64,000 bases of DNA from Actinoplanes sp. KI2. GTDB taxonomy: Bacteria > Actinomycetota > Actinomycetes > Mycobacteriales > Micromonosporaceae. Of the stretch, positions 44,809 through 53,247 are shown piece by piece (within the stretch, counting starts at the first letter, position 1; each line of letters starts with the position of its first letter). The stretch lies in contig NZ_JAOSZE010000008.1 of the NCBI RefSeq assembly GCF_025630775.1, positions 1-64,000 on the forward strand. Direction: 5' to 3'. The position numbers and the translations under genes are program-made. Below the pieces are notes generated by a model that saw only the letters and a list, made by a program, of their open reading frames with translations, was not told where the DNA came from and searched no databases.

Positions 44809-45981
44809 TCATCGCCCGGCCCCGCCGCCGGGCGGGCCGCCGCCGGTCAGACCGCTGCCCAGGCCGCCACCGCCCGGGAACTGCCCGGTGTTGTTGCCGG
44901 TGCTGGTGGACGTCGTGGTGAGCAGGACCTGTTCGCCGGCCTGCACGCCCGAGGTGATCTGGGTGGCCGAGTCGCCCTCCAGACCGATCTGGACCGTCCG
45001 AGTCTCCTGCGCGCCGTTGGTCACCACCGTCACCGTGCGTTGGTTGCCGGCCGTGGTGATGGCCGCCGAGTTGACGTAGGTGGCGTTGGCCACGCTGCCG
45101 GTGGTGACCGACACCGACACCGTCTGTCCGACCCTCGCTCCGGCCGGGCTCTTGTCGATGCTCAGCGTCACGCCGTAGGTCACCACGTTGTTCGACGTGG
45201 TCGCGGACGGGTCGACCGCCACGACCTTGCCCGTGGCGGTGGCGCCGGACAGCGCGTTCCAGGTGATCGTGGCCGCCTGCTTCTCGTTCAGCTGGGTCGC
45301 GTCCGCCTCGGCGAAGTCGGCGCTCACCTGGAGCCTGCTCAGGTCGGCGATCTCCACGAAACCGGAGGATGAGGACGAGGACGAGCTGCTGCTCTGGTTG
45401 CCGGCGCCGGACGAGGAGGACGAGCCGGTGCCGGAGACCGAACTGCCGAGCGTGCCGTTGACAGCGGTGACCGTGCCGGTCATCGGGGCGGTCAGCACGG
45501 TGCCGTCCACGGCCGCCTGAGCGTCGTCCACCGCTTGCTCGGCCGACTCGACCTCGGTCTCGGCGCTGGAGGTGTCCGAGCCGGCATCCTCGGCCCGGCT
45601 CAGCGCATCGTTCGCGGAATCCCGATCGACCTCGGCCGCCTTCAGGCTGCGCTGCGCATCGGCCGGGTCGACCTCGGCCAGGACCTGACCCTTCTTGACC
45701 ACCTGGCCGACCTTCACGTTGATCGCCGTGATCGTGCCGCCGGTGACGAAACTGGCGGAGGCCGTGCGGGCGCTCTCCACCGTGCCGTCCGCGGTGACGG
45801 TCTTGGTGACGGTGCCCGTCTGCACCGACACGGTTCGGACCGAGGCGTTGGCGGCGTTGTTGGTCGACGGACCGGACAGCGATTCGTACGTCCACAAACC
45901 GCCGCCCGCTATGGCGACGACGAGGGCGGCGTTGACCGCTGTCGAGGGATGTCGCAGGTTGAAGCGCGCTGGCATGCGCAC
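44809..45981 (-). CDS. HlyD/MacA-type efflux adaptor protein
   Basis: A 390-residue membrane-anchored protein. After one N-terminal helix ([15 protein letters not shown]) it has the biotinyl-lipoyl halves [20 protein letters not shown] and [20 protein letters not shown], a short coiled hairpin between them and beta-barrel parts ([17 protein letters not shown]). A Ser-rich insert (residues 185-208, with ten Ser in a row) interrupts the second lipoyl part. The end is Gly/Pro-rich. In Gram-positive bacteria such adaptors serve MacB-type ABC permeases. None is next to it here, so it is an orphan or uses a distant partner. It converges on ppk2. Confidence 0.85.
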   Translation of the reverse strand: MRMPARFNLRHPSTAVNAALVVAIAGGGLWTYESLSGPSTNNAANASVRTVSVQTGTVTKTVTADGTVESARTASASFVTGGTITAINVKVGQVVKKGQVLAEVDPADAQRSLKAAEVDRDSANDALSRAEDAGSDTSSAETEVESAEQAVDDAQAAVDGTVLTAPMTGTVTAVNGTLGSSVSGTGSSSSSGAGNQSSSSSSSSSSGFVEIADLSRLQVSADFAEADATQLNEKQAATITWNALSGATATGKVVAVDPSATTSNNVVTYGVTLSIDKSPAGARVGQTVSVSVTTGSVANATYVNSAAITTAGNQRTVTVVTNGAQETRTVQIGLEGDSATQITSGVQAGEQVLLTTTSTSTGNNTGQFPGGGGLGSGLTGGGPPGGGAGR

Positions 45982-46155
45982 ACTGTTTCTGCGAGCCCTA
46001 CGAGGACCTTCGGCAACACCTGTGGAACAGCTACGAACCGTCGATTCCCGGCGTATCTTCGCCGTGCTTCCGCGTCGACGGTTCGGAGAATCGGCGCGAA
46101 AAAGCCGACGACGGGACGTAGACCGGCCCGCATTCAGGCTGCGAGGCTAAGTGCT

Positions 46156-47559
46156 GTGTATGACTACGACCTGTTGGTGCTGGGCTCCGGGCCCGGCGGG
46201 CAGAAGGCCGCGATCGCCGCGTCGAAGCTCGGTCGTCGCGTCGGGATCATCGACCGCCGCGACATGATCGGCGGCGTCTGCATCAACACCGGCACGGTGC
46301 CGTCGAAGACGTTGCGCGAGGCGGTCCTCTACCTGACCGGGCTCAGCCAGCGCGACCTGTACGGCTCGAGCTACCGGGTCAAGGAGGAGATCACCGTCTC
46401 CGACCTGGCCGCCCGCACCCAGCATGTGATCAGCCGGCAGACCGACGTCATCCGCAACCAGCTGTCCCGCAACCACGTCGCGATGATCACCGGCACCGGC
46501 CGGTTCGCCGACGCCCACGCGCTCTGGGTCGACGGTGGCGGCGGCCGGGAGGCCAAGGTCACCGCTGACAAGATCATAATTGCGGCGGGTACGCGACCGG
46601 CACGCCCGGACAGTGTGGACTTCGACGAGCGGACGATCGTCGACTCGGACGGCGTGATCAACCTGCAGGCCGTCCCGCGCAGCATGGTCGTGGTCGGCGC
46701 GGGCGTGATCGGCATGGAGTACGCGTCGCTGTTCGCCGCGCTCGGCACCAAGGTCACCGTGGTCGAGCGCCGGGAGAAGATGCTCGACTTCTGCGACGAC
46801 GAGATCGTCGAATCGCTCAAGTACCACCTGCGCGACCTGAGCGTCACGTTCCGCTTCGGCGAGGAGGTGGCTGCGGTCGAGAAGCATCAGAACGCTGCGC
46901 TCTGCATCCTGAAGAGCGGTAAGAAGATCGTCGCCGACACGGTCATGTACTCGGCCGGCCGGCAGGGCCAGACCGACGACCTGTGTCTGGAAGCGGCCGG
47001 ACTGACCGCCGACCGTCGCGGCCGCATCGAGGTCGACGCCAACTACCGTACGGCGGTAGACAACATCTACGCCGTCGGCGACGTGATCGGCTTCCCGGCG
47101 CTCGCCTCCACCTCGATGGAGCAGGGCCGGCTTGCCGCCCACCACGCGTGCGGCGAGCCGGTGCGCGAGATCGGCCACCTGCAGCCGATCGGCATCTACA
47201 CGATCCCCGAGATCAGCTTCGTGGGTAAGACCGAGGACGAGCTGACCGACTCGTCCACGCCGTTCGAGGTGGGCATCGCCCGGTACCGCGAGCTGGCCCG
47301 CGGGCAGATCGTCGGCGACTCGTACGGGATGCTCAAGCTGCTGGTCGCCCCGGACGACGGCACGCTGCTCGGCGTGCACGTCTTCGGCACCGGCGCCACC
47401 GAGATCATCCACATCGGGCAGGCCGTGATGGGCTGCGGCGGCACGGTCGACTTCCTGGTCGACGCGGTCTTCAACTATCCGACGCTGTCCGAGGCGTACA
47501 AGGTGGCGGCGCTGGACGCGGCCAACAAGATCCGCAACATCACGCGCATCGACGGCTGA
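46156..47559 (+). CDS. sthA: soluble pyridine nucleotide transhydrogenase
   Basis: A 467-residue flavoprotein: FAD-binding [23 protein letters not shown](P)-binding [20 protein letters not shown], second FAD motif [16 protein letters not shown] and a C-terminal dimerisation domain. Where dihydrolipoamide dehydrogenases have a CxxxxC disulfide, this has [10 protein letters not shown]: the second Cys is Thr, as in SthA (CxxxGT), so it cannot act as a disulfide reductase. It should move hydride between NADPH and NAD+ to balance redox pools. The start is GTG 46156, since the long open frame upstream has no protein-like character and overlaps the adaptor gene. Confidence 0.92.
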   Translation: MYDYDLLVLGSGPGGQKAAIAASKLGRRVGIIDRRDMIGGVCINTGTVPSKTLREAVLYLTGLSQRDLYGSSYRVKEEITVSDLAARTQHVISRQTDVIRNQLSRNHVAMITGTGRFADAHALWVDGGGGREAKVTADKIIIAAGTRPARPDSVDFDERTIVDSDGVINLQAVPRSMVVVGAGVIGMEYASLFAALGTKVTVVERREKMLDFCDDEIVESLKYHLRDLSVTFRFGEEVAAVEKHQNAALCILKSGKKIVADTVMYSAGRQGQTDDLCLEAAGLTADRRGRIEVDANYRTAVDNIYAVGDVIGFPALASTSMEQGRLAAHHACGEPVREIGHLQPIGIYTIPEISFVGKTEDELTDSSTPFEVGIARYRELARGQIVGDSYGMLKLLVAPDDGTLLGVHVFGTGATEIIHIGQAVMGCGGTVDFLVDAVFNYPTLSEAYKVAALDAANKIRNITRIDG

Positions 47560-47566
47560 GCCGCGG

Positions 47567-48379
47567 TCAGGAGCGGTACACCCACACGGGGGTCTTCAAG
47601 GGCAGCTTGCCGGTCGCCCAGATCCAGTTGATGGCCGCGTTCGACACCCGGGCGCAGCCGTGCGAGGCCGGGTACGGCGGGATGCTGGGCGAGCCGTGCA
47701 CCGCGATGCCGCCGTTGAAGTACTTCGGCCGGAACAGGTCGCCGAGGGGTCCGTGCCGTACGCCGTCGATCTGCCGGCCGACCTTGAAGTGGCCGGTCGG
47801 GGTGTCGGCCAGGTAGGTGTCGCCCTTGTACTCGTAATGCTCGTTCGACCCGGTCGAGGTGTTGAGCGTGGCGATCACCTCGCCGTCCTTGACGAACATG
47901 AGCAGCTGCTTCTTCAGGTTGATCTCGACGAGGTACCCGCTGCCCGCCTTCGACCTGGCCTTCGGGCGTACCCCGTCGTCGAGGGCCTTCTGCGTCTTCG
48001 GGCCGACCGAGCCGTCCCGCCCGATGCCGGCCGCCTTCTGCAGCGCGAAGACCGCCTGCTGGGTGGTGCCGCCGAACTTGCCGTCGGCCTCGCCGTTCCA
48101 GTAGCCGAGCTCGGTCAGCCGCTGCTGCAGCGCGAGCACGGCCGGGCCCTTCGTGCCGATCTTGAGCTTCTGTGGCGGCTTCGCCGTGGCCGTCGTGGTC
48201 GGCGTCGGGGTGGGCGTGGACGTCGGCGTCACGCTGGGCTCCGCGGACGGCAGCATGGAAGCCGACGGGAGTACGGCGGGAGCCTGCGCCCCGGACTGGG
48301 GGGAGTCGTGCGAACCGCACCCGGCCAGCGTGATGGCCGCCGCGGCCGTCACCGCGAGCGTCAGTGCCTTGCGCACCAT
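47567..48379 (-). CDS. L,D-transpeptidase lipoprotein with peptidoglycan-binding domain
   Basis: A 270-residue lipoprotein. The signal ends in the lipobox LAGC, and a long Thr/Pro/Ser linker (residues 30-68) spans the envelope. Then comes a PG_binding_1 domain (ALQQRLTELGYWNGEADGKF) and a YkuD domain with the catalytic signature IAVHGSPSIPPYPASHGCAR (His, Ser-His-Gly-Cys). It would form 3-3 cross-links in peptidoglycan or attach proteins outside the membrane. GGAGG lies just before ATG 48379. Its stop is eight bases from the convergent sthA stop, and no terminator hairpin is seen there. Confidence 0.9.
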   Translation of the reverse strand: MVRKALTLAVTAAAAITLAGCGSHDSPQSGAQAPAVLPSASMLPSAEPSVTPTSTPTPTPTTTATAKPPQKLKIGTKGPAVLALQQRLTELGYWNGEADGKFGGTTQQAVFALQKAAGIGRDGSVGPKTQKALDDGVRPKARSKAGSGYLVEINLKKQLLMFVKDGEVIATLNTSTGSNEHYEYKGDTYLADTPTGHFKVGRQIDGVRHGPLGDLFRPKYFNGGIAVHGSPSIPPYPASHGCARVSNAAINWIWATGKLPLKTPVWVYRS

Positions 48380-48550
48380 GCGTTCCTCCCGTCCCACCAG
48401 AGGATCATTGCCGAAAATGTCTCACCATGCCCACCCGTTGGCGAAGTGAGATCGTCTCGCAATTCCCATGGTGACCGGCGGTGGCAAGTTCGAGCACGGT
48501 TCGAACGAGTGGTGGACGCGTCATGAAAAAGAGTCAAGTACCCTTCGGCT

Positions 48551-49210
48551 ATGTCATGGATGGCCAGCGCCCGGCACGGCGTACGCGAAGCCCCCGGCGG
48601 GCTCGCGCTCGTGCAGGATCTGCTGAACACCCGAGCCACCATGCACTACGGCGCTGACCTGCTGCTCCACGCCGATGACGCGCAACTTTGGCTGACCGAG
48701 GCGCTGACCACCTGGTCGCGAGTGTCCGGTTTGCCCGCCCCCACGCTGCTGATCTCATCGAACGACATACGGTCGCTGCGCCGGCTGCGGACCACCTTCG
48801 AGAACGTGATCCTTGCCGCCGGCAAGGAACGGCTGGACGGCGCGCTGCCGCCGGCCGACGTGCCGGTGAGCCTGGTGCCCGACGCGGACGGCTGGGTGCG
48901 CATGGTCCCGACCGGTCGCGGCACGCGCTGGCTGGCCTCCGCGCTCTGGGCCGAGGCGCTGCTCGCCCAGCAGGCCGGGCTCTGGCAGCGGCTCAAGCTG
49001 TGCCACAACGCCGACTGCCGGGCCGCATTCTTCGACACCTCGCGGAACAACTCGGGCGTCTGGCATGACGTCTCGACCTGCGGAAACACGGCGAACCTGC
49101 GAGCCTTCCGGGAGCGCAAGCGCCTGCTCGGCGGCAGCGACCCCCAGGTCGGCCGGCCCCAGTTGCCCGGCAGCCCGCCGCAACTGCCCGGACCGCCCGG
49201 CCTGCGCTGA
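48551..49210 (+). CDS. CGNR zinc-finger/ABATE-domain regulator
   Basis: A 219-residue protein of a common actinobacterial regulator type. The N-terminal ABATE domain (GLALVQDLLNTRATMHYGAD ... WLTEALTTWSRVSG) is followed by a C-terminal zinc finger with CHNADC, the aromatic AAFFDTSRN, then TCGNTANLRAFRERKR: Cys-x4-Cys ... CGN, the name-giving motif. A Pro/Gly tail closes the protein. Such proteins are presumed stress-related DNA binders. The upstream intergenic region (48380-48550) is shared with the divergent L,D-transpeptidase gene. Confidence 0.88.
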   Translation: MSWMASARHGVREAPGGLALVQDLLNTRATMHYGADLLLHADDAQLWLTEALTTWSRVSGLPAPTLLISSNDIRSLRRLRTTFENVILAAGKERLDGALPPADVPVSLVPDADGWVRMVPTGRGTRWLASALWAEALLAQQAGLWQRLKLCHNADCRAAFFDTSRNNSGVWHDVSTCGNTANLRAFRERKRLLGGSDPQVGRPQLPGSPPQLPGPPGLR

Positions 49211-49271
49211 CCGGGTCGGCACTTCTCTCCGCGGCGGGAACTTCGCGGGGGCGCCGGGCGACTATCCCGAC

Positions 49272-50054
49272 ATGGCTTCTTGTGAGCGGTGGCGCGAGAT
49301 GCTGTCCGCGCAGCTGGACGGCGAGGACGACCCGGCCGCCCGGCCGCTGGTCGACGAGCATCTGGCCGGGTGCGCCGACTGCCGGGAGTGGCTGGACGGC
49401 GCGGCCACGGTCAACCGGCTGACCCGGCTGGGGGTGGGTGCCGCCCCCGATCTCAGCGCGAGCATCCTCGCCGCGCTGCCGGCCGCGACCCCACCGCCGA
49501 GGCGGCGCTTCCCGATGGCCGCCGCCCTCTACATCGCGCTCGCCGGGGTCGGTGCGGTGCAGCTCATCCTCGGCCTCGACCAGATCGGCGGCGGCGTGGT
49601 CGGCACGCACGTGCATGCCGGTCTGGACGCGACGCCCGGGCACCTGTGGCACGAGTCGGCCGCCTGGAACGTCGCGGTCGGCGCCGGGTACATGTTCATC
49701 GCGCTGCGCCGCGCCCGGCCGTCCGGGCTGGTGCCGATGCTCACCGCGTTCGTCGGGATGCTGCTGCTGCTCTCGGTCAACGACCTCACCGGCGGCCGGG
49801 TCGACTCCACCCGGCTGGTCAGCCACGGCTTCGTGATCCTCGGATACCTGCTGGTGGTCGCGCTCACTCGCATCCCCGGCGGCTTCGCCGAGCCACCCGG
49901 CGCCCGCACGACGCCCCGATCAAGCTGGCGCGCCCGCTTCACCGACGACGAACCCGCGTCCGGCGATCTTGACAGGTTCCACCGGCCGGGCTTGCGCCTG
50001 GTGCCGCCCGGCCCGATGACCGCCGAACACCGGCGAGACCGCCCAGCCGCCTAA
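49272..50054 (+). CDS. zf-HC2 membrane protein, anti-sigma-factor-like
   Basis: A 260-residue protein. The N-terminus is a zf-HC2 zinc finger: CERWREMLSAQLDGEDDPAA, then VDEHLAGCADCREWL (H-x3-C-x2-C), the anti-sigma ZAS motif. Four or five membrane helices follow (AALYIALAGVGAVQLILGL, MLTAFVGMLLLLSV, FVILGYLLVVAL), and the C-terminal tail is Arg/Pro-rich. It probably binds a sigma factor at the membrane, but no sigma gene adjoins, so the partner is unknown. GACTAT about eight bases before ATG 49272 could be a -10 of a leaderless mRNA. Confidence 0.8.
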   Translation: MASCERWREMLSAQLDGEDDPAARPLVDEHLAGCADCREWLDGAATVNRLTRLGVGAAPDLSASILAALPAATPPPRRRFPMAAALYIALAGVGAVQLILGLDQIGGGVVGTHVHAGLDATPGHLWHESAAWNVAVGAGYMFIALRRARPSGLVPMLTAFVGMLLLLSVNDLTGGRVDSTRLVSHGFVILGYLLVVALTRIPGGFAEPPGARTTPRSSWRARFTDDEPASGDLDRFHRPGLRLVPPGPMTAEHRRDRPAA

Positions 50055-50056
50055 AG

Positions 50057-50076
50057 ACCCCGCGATTTTCCGGGGT
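50057..50076 (+). terminator. short hairpin after the zf-HC2 gene
   Basis: ACCCCG (50057-50062) and CGGGGT (50071-50076) form a six-base stem with an eight-base loop two bases after the stop codon. Modest, but well placed. Confidence 0.5.
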
Positions 50077-50098
50077 GCCCCGTATCCGGGAACGGCCC

Positions 50099-50199
50099 GC
50101 GATCGCCCCGCTGATGAGCGGGCAGTCGATTTCCGCCACCGCGGGGTTTGCGGTGTCGGAAATCGCCTGCCCGCTCATCAGCGTAAAAGGGGCGATCGC
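50099..50199. repeat. 100-base near-perfect inverted repeat (hairpin)
   Basis: The arms pair as GCGATCGCCCC (50099-50109) with GGGGCGATCGC (50189-50199), then GCTGATGAGCGGGCAG (50110-50125) with its complement at 50167-50182, then CGATTTCCG with CGGAAATCG, and CACCGC with GCGGTG around loop GGGGTTT. Only a six-base bulge (GTAAAA, 50183-50188) and one or two mismatches break it. Candidates are a MITE-like element, a REP-type palindrome or a structured RNA/terminator between the convergent genes. No target duplication was identified. Confidence 0.85.
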
Positions 50200-50235
50200 C
50201 CGCGGAGCGAAGCGGAGCCAGCCAGCTCAGCCAGC

Positions 50236-50469
50236 TCAGCCCAGCGGGGGGCGGACGGAGAGCTCGCGCCACTCGTCCGGACCGGCGAGCAGCACACGCA
50301 CGGCGTCGAGGGCGGCGTCCTCGCTGCCGTACTCGAAGAAGTGCGATACGCCGTCCGCACCCCCGTTACGCGACTCGACATACCACTGGTCGCCGCTCAC
50401 CCGCAGGAAGACATCCCTGCGGGCGATGCGGCCCCACTTGCCGTTCCACCAGTGTTTACGCTGCTCCAT
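50236..50469 (-). CDS. 77-residue conserved protein under an SOS box
   Basis: A small basic-to-acidic soluble protein: HWWNGKWGRIARRDVFLRVS, QWYVESRNGGADG and FFEYGSEDAALDAVRVLLAG, ending EWRELSVRPPLG. I recognise the pattern as a widespread actinobacterial small protein but know no function. ATG 50469 is chosen because the codons before it overlap the promoter. A near-consensus LexA box lies 14-27 bases upstream, so it should be induced by DNA damage. It may act in repair, checkpoint or mutagenesis; that is inference from regulation alone. Confidence 0.75.
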   Translation of the reverse strand: MEQRKHWWNGKWGRIARRDVFLRVSGDQWYVESRNGGADGVSHFFEYGSEDAALDAVRVLLAGPDEWRELSVRPPLG

Positions 50470-50482
50470 CCGGCTACTGTAT

Positions 50483-50496
50483 AGAACATCTGTTCG
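50483..50496 (-). promoter_or_regulatory. LexA (SOS) box
   Basis: Read on the minus strand the 14-mer is CGAACAGATGTTCT, which fits the Gram-positive consensus CGAACRNRYGTTYC at 13 of 14 positions. It immediately precedes a -10-like TATACA on the same strand, so bound LexA would block transcription of the 77-residue gene. Confidence 0.8.
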
Positions 50497-50533
50497 AATC
50501 GTACCCGGTCTGGTTGATCTTTTTCGCAGCGTG

Positions 50534-50989
50534 TCAGCGCGGTGGCTCATCGCGACGGTTGAGGATGTCCTGCACGGCGCTGCCGCGGGCGCCCGAGGCC
50601 GTGGCGTCCTGCGCCAGCAGGTCGCGGATCTGGGTGAGCAGCAGGATGTCCTCGCTCGGCGTCTTCGGCGGCGGCTCCTCGCCGCGGCGGCGCCGCTCGG
50701 CGAGGACGTTGAGCGGCATGACGACCAGGAAGTACAGCACGGCCGCGGTGATCAGGAAGGTGATGACCGCGTTGATGAAGGTGGCGTAGTCGAAGACGAC
50801 GCGGCGGACCACCCAGGTGCCGCCCTTGATTCCGCCGCCGCCCATCAGCTGGATCAGGGGCTTGATGAAGCCGTTGGTGAAGGCGGTGACGACCGTGGTG
50901 AAGGCGGCACCGATCACGATGCCGACCGCGAGATCGACCACGTTGCCGCGCATGATGAAGTCTTTGAAGCCTTGGAAGATCTTGTTCAC
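50534..50989 (-). CDS. mscL: large-conductance mechanosensitive channel
   Basis: A 151-residue channel subunit: the N-terminal amphipathic helix FQGFKDFIMRGNVVDLAVGI (family signature), TM1 IGAAFTTVVTAFTNGFI, TM2 AVITFLITAAVLYFLVVMPL and a C-terminal charged helix beginning LNVLAERRRRGEE. It opens on hypo-osmotic shock to release solutes. It is a homopentamer in the inner membrane. GTG 50989 with GGAG eight bases upstream is the likely start; GTG 50995 is possible. The C-terminal tail is longer than in E. coli. Confidence 0.95.
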   Translation of the reverse strand: MNKIFQGFKDFIMRGNVVDLAVGIVIGAAFTTVVTAFTNGFIKPLIQLMGGGGIKGGTWVVRRVVFDYATFINAVITFLITAAVLYFLVVMPLNVLAERRRRGEEPPPKTPSEDILLLTQIRDLLAQDATASGARGSAVQDILNRRDEPPR

Positions 50990-51078
50990 GAGCACACTCC
51001 AGCACGCCGAGGGGGATTCGGTCGGTCCGGCAGCACATGCCCGCGACCGGTCGGCGACAAACTACGCCGATCGGGTTA

Positions 51079-51432
51079 TCAGTCGAGTGCCGGTTCCTGA
51101 GCGGTGACCGCCTCGTCGACCGTGGGATAGGTGCGCAGCACCTCGACCAGGCCGCTCACCTCGAGGATGCGCAGCACCCCGCGCTGCGGGGCGGCGAGCC
51201 GGACAGTGCCGCCGGCGTCGTCGGTGCTGTTTTTGGCCCGCACAAAGACCGAGAGCCCGGTGGAGTCGCAGAACGAGACCTCGGCCAGGTCGAAGACCAG
51301 CCGGGTGCGCCCCTTTTCGAGCAGGTCGCTGATCTGGTCCTGCAGCTGGGGCGCGGTGGCCATGTCGAGCTCGCCCGCCACCGACACGACGACCATGTCG
51401 CCGCGCTGTTCCGTTTGTACCGTCAGGGACAT
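51079..51432 (-). CDS. STAS-domain anti-sigma-factor antagonist (RsbV-like)
   Basis: A 117-residue single STAS domain: VVSVAGELDMATAPQLQDQI and VFDLAEVSFCDSTGLSVFVR, where the Ser in CDSTG is the phosphorylation site recognised by HATPase anti-sigma kinases. Unphosphorylated, such proteins release a sigma factor by binding its anti-sigma. It is divergent from the stressosome operon, 165 bases away, and may be a target of the SpoIIE phosphatases encoded there. Confidence 0.9.
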   Translation of the reverse strand: MSLTVQTEQRGDMVVVSVAGELDMATAPQLQDQISDLLEKGRTRLVFDLAEVSFCDSTGLSVFVRAKNSTDDAGGTVRLAAPQRGVLRILEVSGLVEVLRTYPTVDEAVTAQEPALD

Positions 51433-51597
51433 TCAGGACCTCCAGGTATGAGCAGAACGGTACTCCAGACCCGGTCTGATCGGCAGGACGGGGGCGTCCA
51501 GTTCGTGACCTTGCCGCCTTAGTTGGCTTACGGCAATTATTAGACCTCCCCGGTGATACAGTCCGCGCGTCGCGAGTATCGGAATGGGGAGGCAGCG

Positions 51598-52422
51598 GTG
51601 GCGTTGGGAGCGGAAGAGGCGAGTCGCTTCGCCGCCGTGCTGGAGGAAAACCAGGATGCGCTGGTCGCTGCCTGGACCGACCGGGTGGCGCAGAGCCTGC
51701 GCGGCCGGTTGAGCCGCACCGAGCTGGAGCGGCAGACCACCGAGCTGCGCAAGGGCTTCCACGCCGCGCTCGCCGGCGGGGCCGGTGACGTGGGCCAGGA
51801 GCCGGCCGCCGAGCTGCGCGCCCAGCTGGCCGAGCTGTCCACCAGCCGGGCGCGGCAGGGCTTCAGCGCGACCGAGACCGCGGTCAGCGTCTTCGCCCTC
51901 AAGGAGGCGGTGCTCGGCGTCCTGGACGGTGGCGACGCCGCCAACCTGCGCGACTACGTCGCCTTCTCCGCCTTCGTCGACAACGCCGCGCTGTTCACCT
52001 TCGACAACTACGTGCAGGTACGCGAGGGGCTGATCGCCGACCAGGCCGAGCAGCTGCTCGAGCTGTCCACCCCGGTGGTGAAGCTGTGGGAGGGCGTGGT
52101 GGCCGTCCCGCTGGTCGGCACGCTCGACTCGGCGCGCGCCCAGGTCGTGATGGAGCGGCTGCTGCAGACGCTGGTGGACACCGGCTCGCCGTACGCGATC
52201 ATCGACATCACCGGCGTGCCGGCCGTCGACACCCAGGTGGCGCAGCACATCCTCAAGACCGTGGTGGCCGCCCGGCTGATGGGTGCGGACTGCATCATCT
52301 CCGGCATCCGGCCGCAGATCGCCCAGACGATCGTGGCGCTCGGCATCGAGTTCGGTGACATCGCCACCAAGGCCTCGCTCGCCGACGCCCTCCGGTTCGT
52401 CCTCCGAAAGACCGGGCGCTGA
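51598..52422 (+). CDS. RsbR-like stressosome co-antagonist
   Basis: A 274-residue protein with an N-terminal RsbRD-type helical sensor domain (LEENQDALVAAWTDRVAQSL ... SRARQGFSATETAVSVFALK) and a C-terminal STAS domain (VVAVPLVGTLDSARAQVVME, IIDITGVPAVDTQVAQHILK). The Thr in VDTQVA is at the position phosphorylated by RsbT. In Bacillus, RsbR and RsbS build the stressosome shell that holds RsbT until stress. First gene of the operon; GTG 51598 is seven bases after GGGGAGG. It ends one base before rsbS. Confidence 0.88.
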   Translation: MALGAEEASRFAAVLEENQDALVAAWTDRVAQSLRGRLSRTELERQTTELRKGFHAALAGGAGDVGQEPAAELRAQLAELSTSRARQGFSATETAVSVFALKEAVLGVLDGGDAANLRDYVAFSAFVDNAALFTFDNYVQVREGLIADQAEQLLELSTPVVKLWEGVVAVPLVGTLDSARAQVVMERLLQTLVDTGSPYAIIDITGVPAVDTQVAQHILKTVVAARLMGADCIISGIRPQIAQTIVALGIEFGDIATKASLADALRFVLRKTGR

Positions 52423-52423
52423 C

Positions 52424-52846
52424 GTGGACCGGGTGCCGATCCTCAAGATCGGGGACATCCTGCTGGTCTCCATCCAGATCGACATGGAGGATCAGGTAGC
52501 CCTGCAACTGCAGGAGGACCTCGCCGATCGGATCGTGGCGACCGGCTGCCACGGCGTGATCATCGACATCAGCGCGCTGGACATCGTCGACTCGTTCGTC
52601 GGCCGTACGCTCGCGACCATCGCCTCGATCTCCCGGGTGCTGGACGCCGAGACGGTGGTGGTGGGCATGCGCCCGGCCGTGGCGATCACCCTGGTCGAGC
52701 TGGGCCTGTCGCTGCCCGGGATCCGCACCGCCCTCAACGTCGAGCTCGGCATGGCGTTGCTGGCCCGCGACCGGGACGAGGAGGAGCCCGAGGTGCCCGG
52801 TGAGCCCGACGAGGACCACGCGTCCCCGGCGGTTGACCAGCCGTGA
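52424..52846 (+). CDS. rsbS: RsbS-like STAS antagonist
   Basis: A 140-residue STAS protein: PILKIGDILLVSIQIDMEDQ at the start and IIDISALDIVDSFVGRTLAT, whose Ser (VDSFVGR) is the RsbT phosphorylation site in RsbS. An acidic tail of about 25 residues (DEEEPEVPGEPDEDH) is extra to the family. It would form the stressosome core with RsbR. GTG start one base after the rsbR stop; the last codons overlap rsbT by four bases. Confidence 0.9.
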   Translation: MDRVPILKIGDILLVSIQIDMEDQVALQLQEDLADRIVATGCHGVIIDISALDIVDSFVGRTLATIASISRVLDAETVVVGMRPAVAITLVELGLSLPGIRTALNVELGMALLARDRDEEEPEVPGEPDEDHASPAVDQP

Positions 52847-53247
52847 GCGACGGCGGCGAGCGGATCGAGGTCGGTACCGACCAGGACGTCGTCCGGGTGC
52901 GCCAGCTCGTGCGTACCGTCGCGGTGTCGGTCAAGCTCTCCCTGGTCGACCAGACCAAGCTGGTCACCGCAGCGAGCGAGCTGGCCCGCAACACGCTGGT
53001 CTACGGCGGTGGCGGCGCGGTCGAGGTGAGCCGGGTGGACAACGGCCGCCGGCAGGGCATCCGGATCGTCTTCAGCGACCAGGGCCCCGGCATCGCCGAC
53101 CTCGACCTGGCGTTGACCGACGGCTACACCACCGGCGGCGGCCTGGGGCTAGGGTTAAGCGGCGCCCGGCGGCTGGTCGACGAGTTCGACATCGACACCG
53201 CGGTCGGACGGGGAACGACCATTACGGTCACCAAGTGGTGCCGATGA
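52843..53247 (+). CDS. rsbT: RsbT-like switch kinase
   Basis: A 134-residue HATPase of the GHKL type: DQDVVRVRQLVRTVAVSVKL, the N-box region AASELARNTLVYGGGG (Glu and Asn present), the G1 box FSDQGPGIADLDLAL and the G2 region GGGLGLGLSGARRL. It phosphorylates RsbS and RsbR STAS domains, then leaves the stressosome to activate a partner phosphatase. The GTG start overlaps rsbS (GTGA), and its stop overlaps the next ATG. Confidence 0.92.
   Translation: MSDGGERIEVGTDQDVVRVRQLVRTVAVSVKLSLVDQTKLVTAASELARNTLVYGGGGAVEVSRVDNGRRQGIRIVFSDQGPGIADLDLALTDGYTTGGGLGLGLSGARRLVDEFDIDTAVGRGTTITVTKWCR

Noticed and set aside
50210..50240. Short tandem repeats (AGCCAGCTC) near the stop of the 77-residue gene, considered as a CRISPR or VNTR
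   Set aside because: Only two or three imperfect units with no spacer structure; no CRISPR array or cas gene is in the window.
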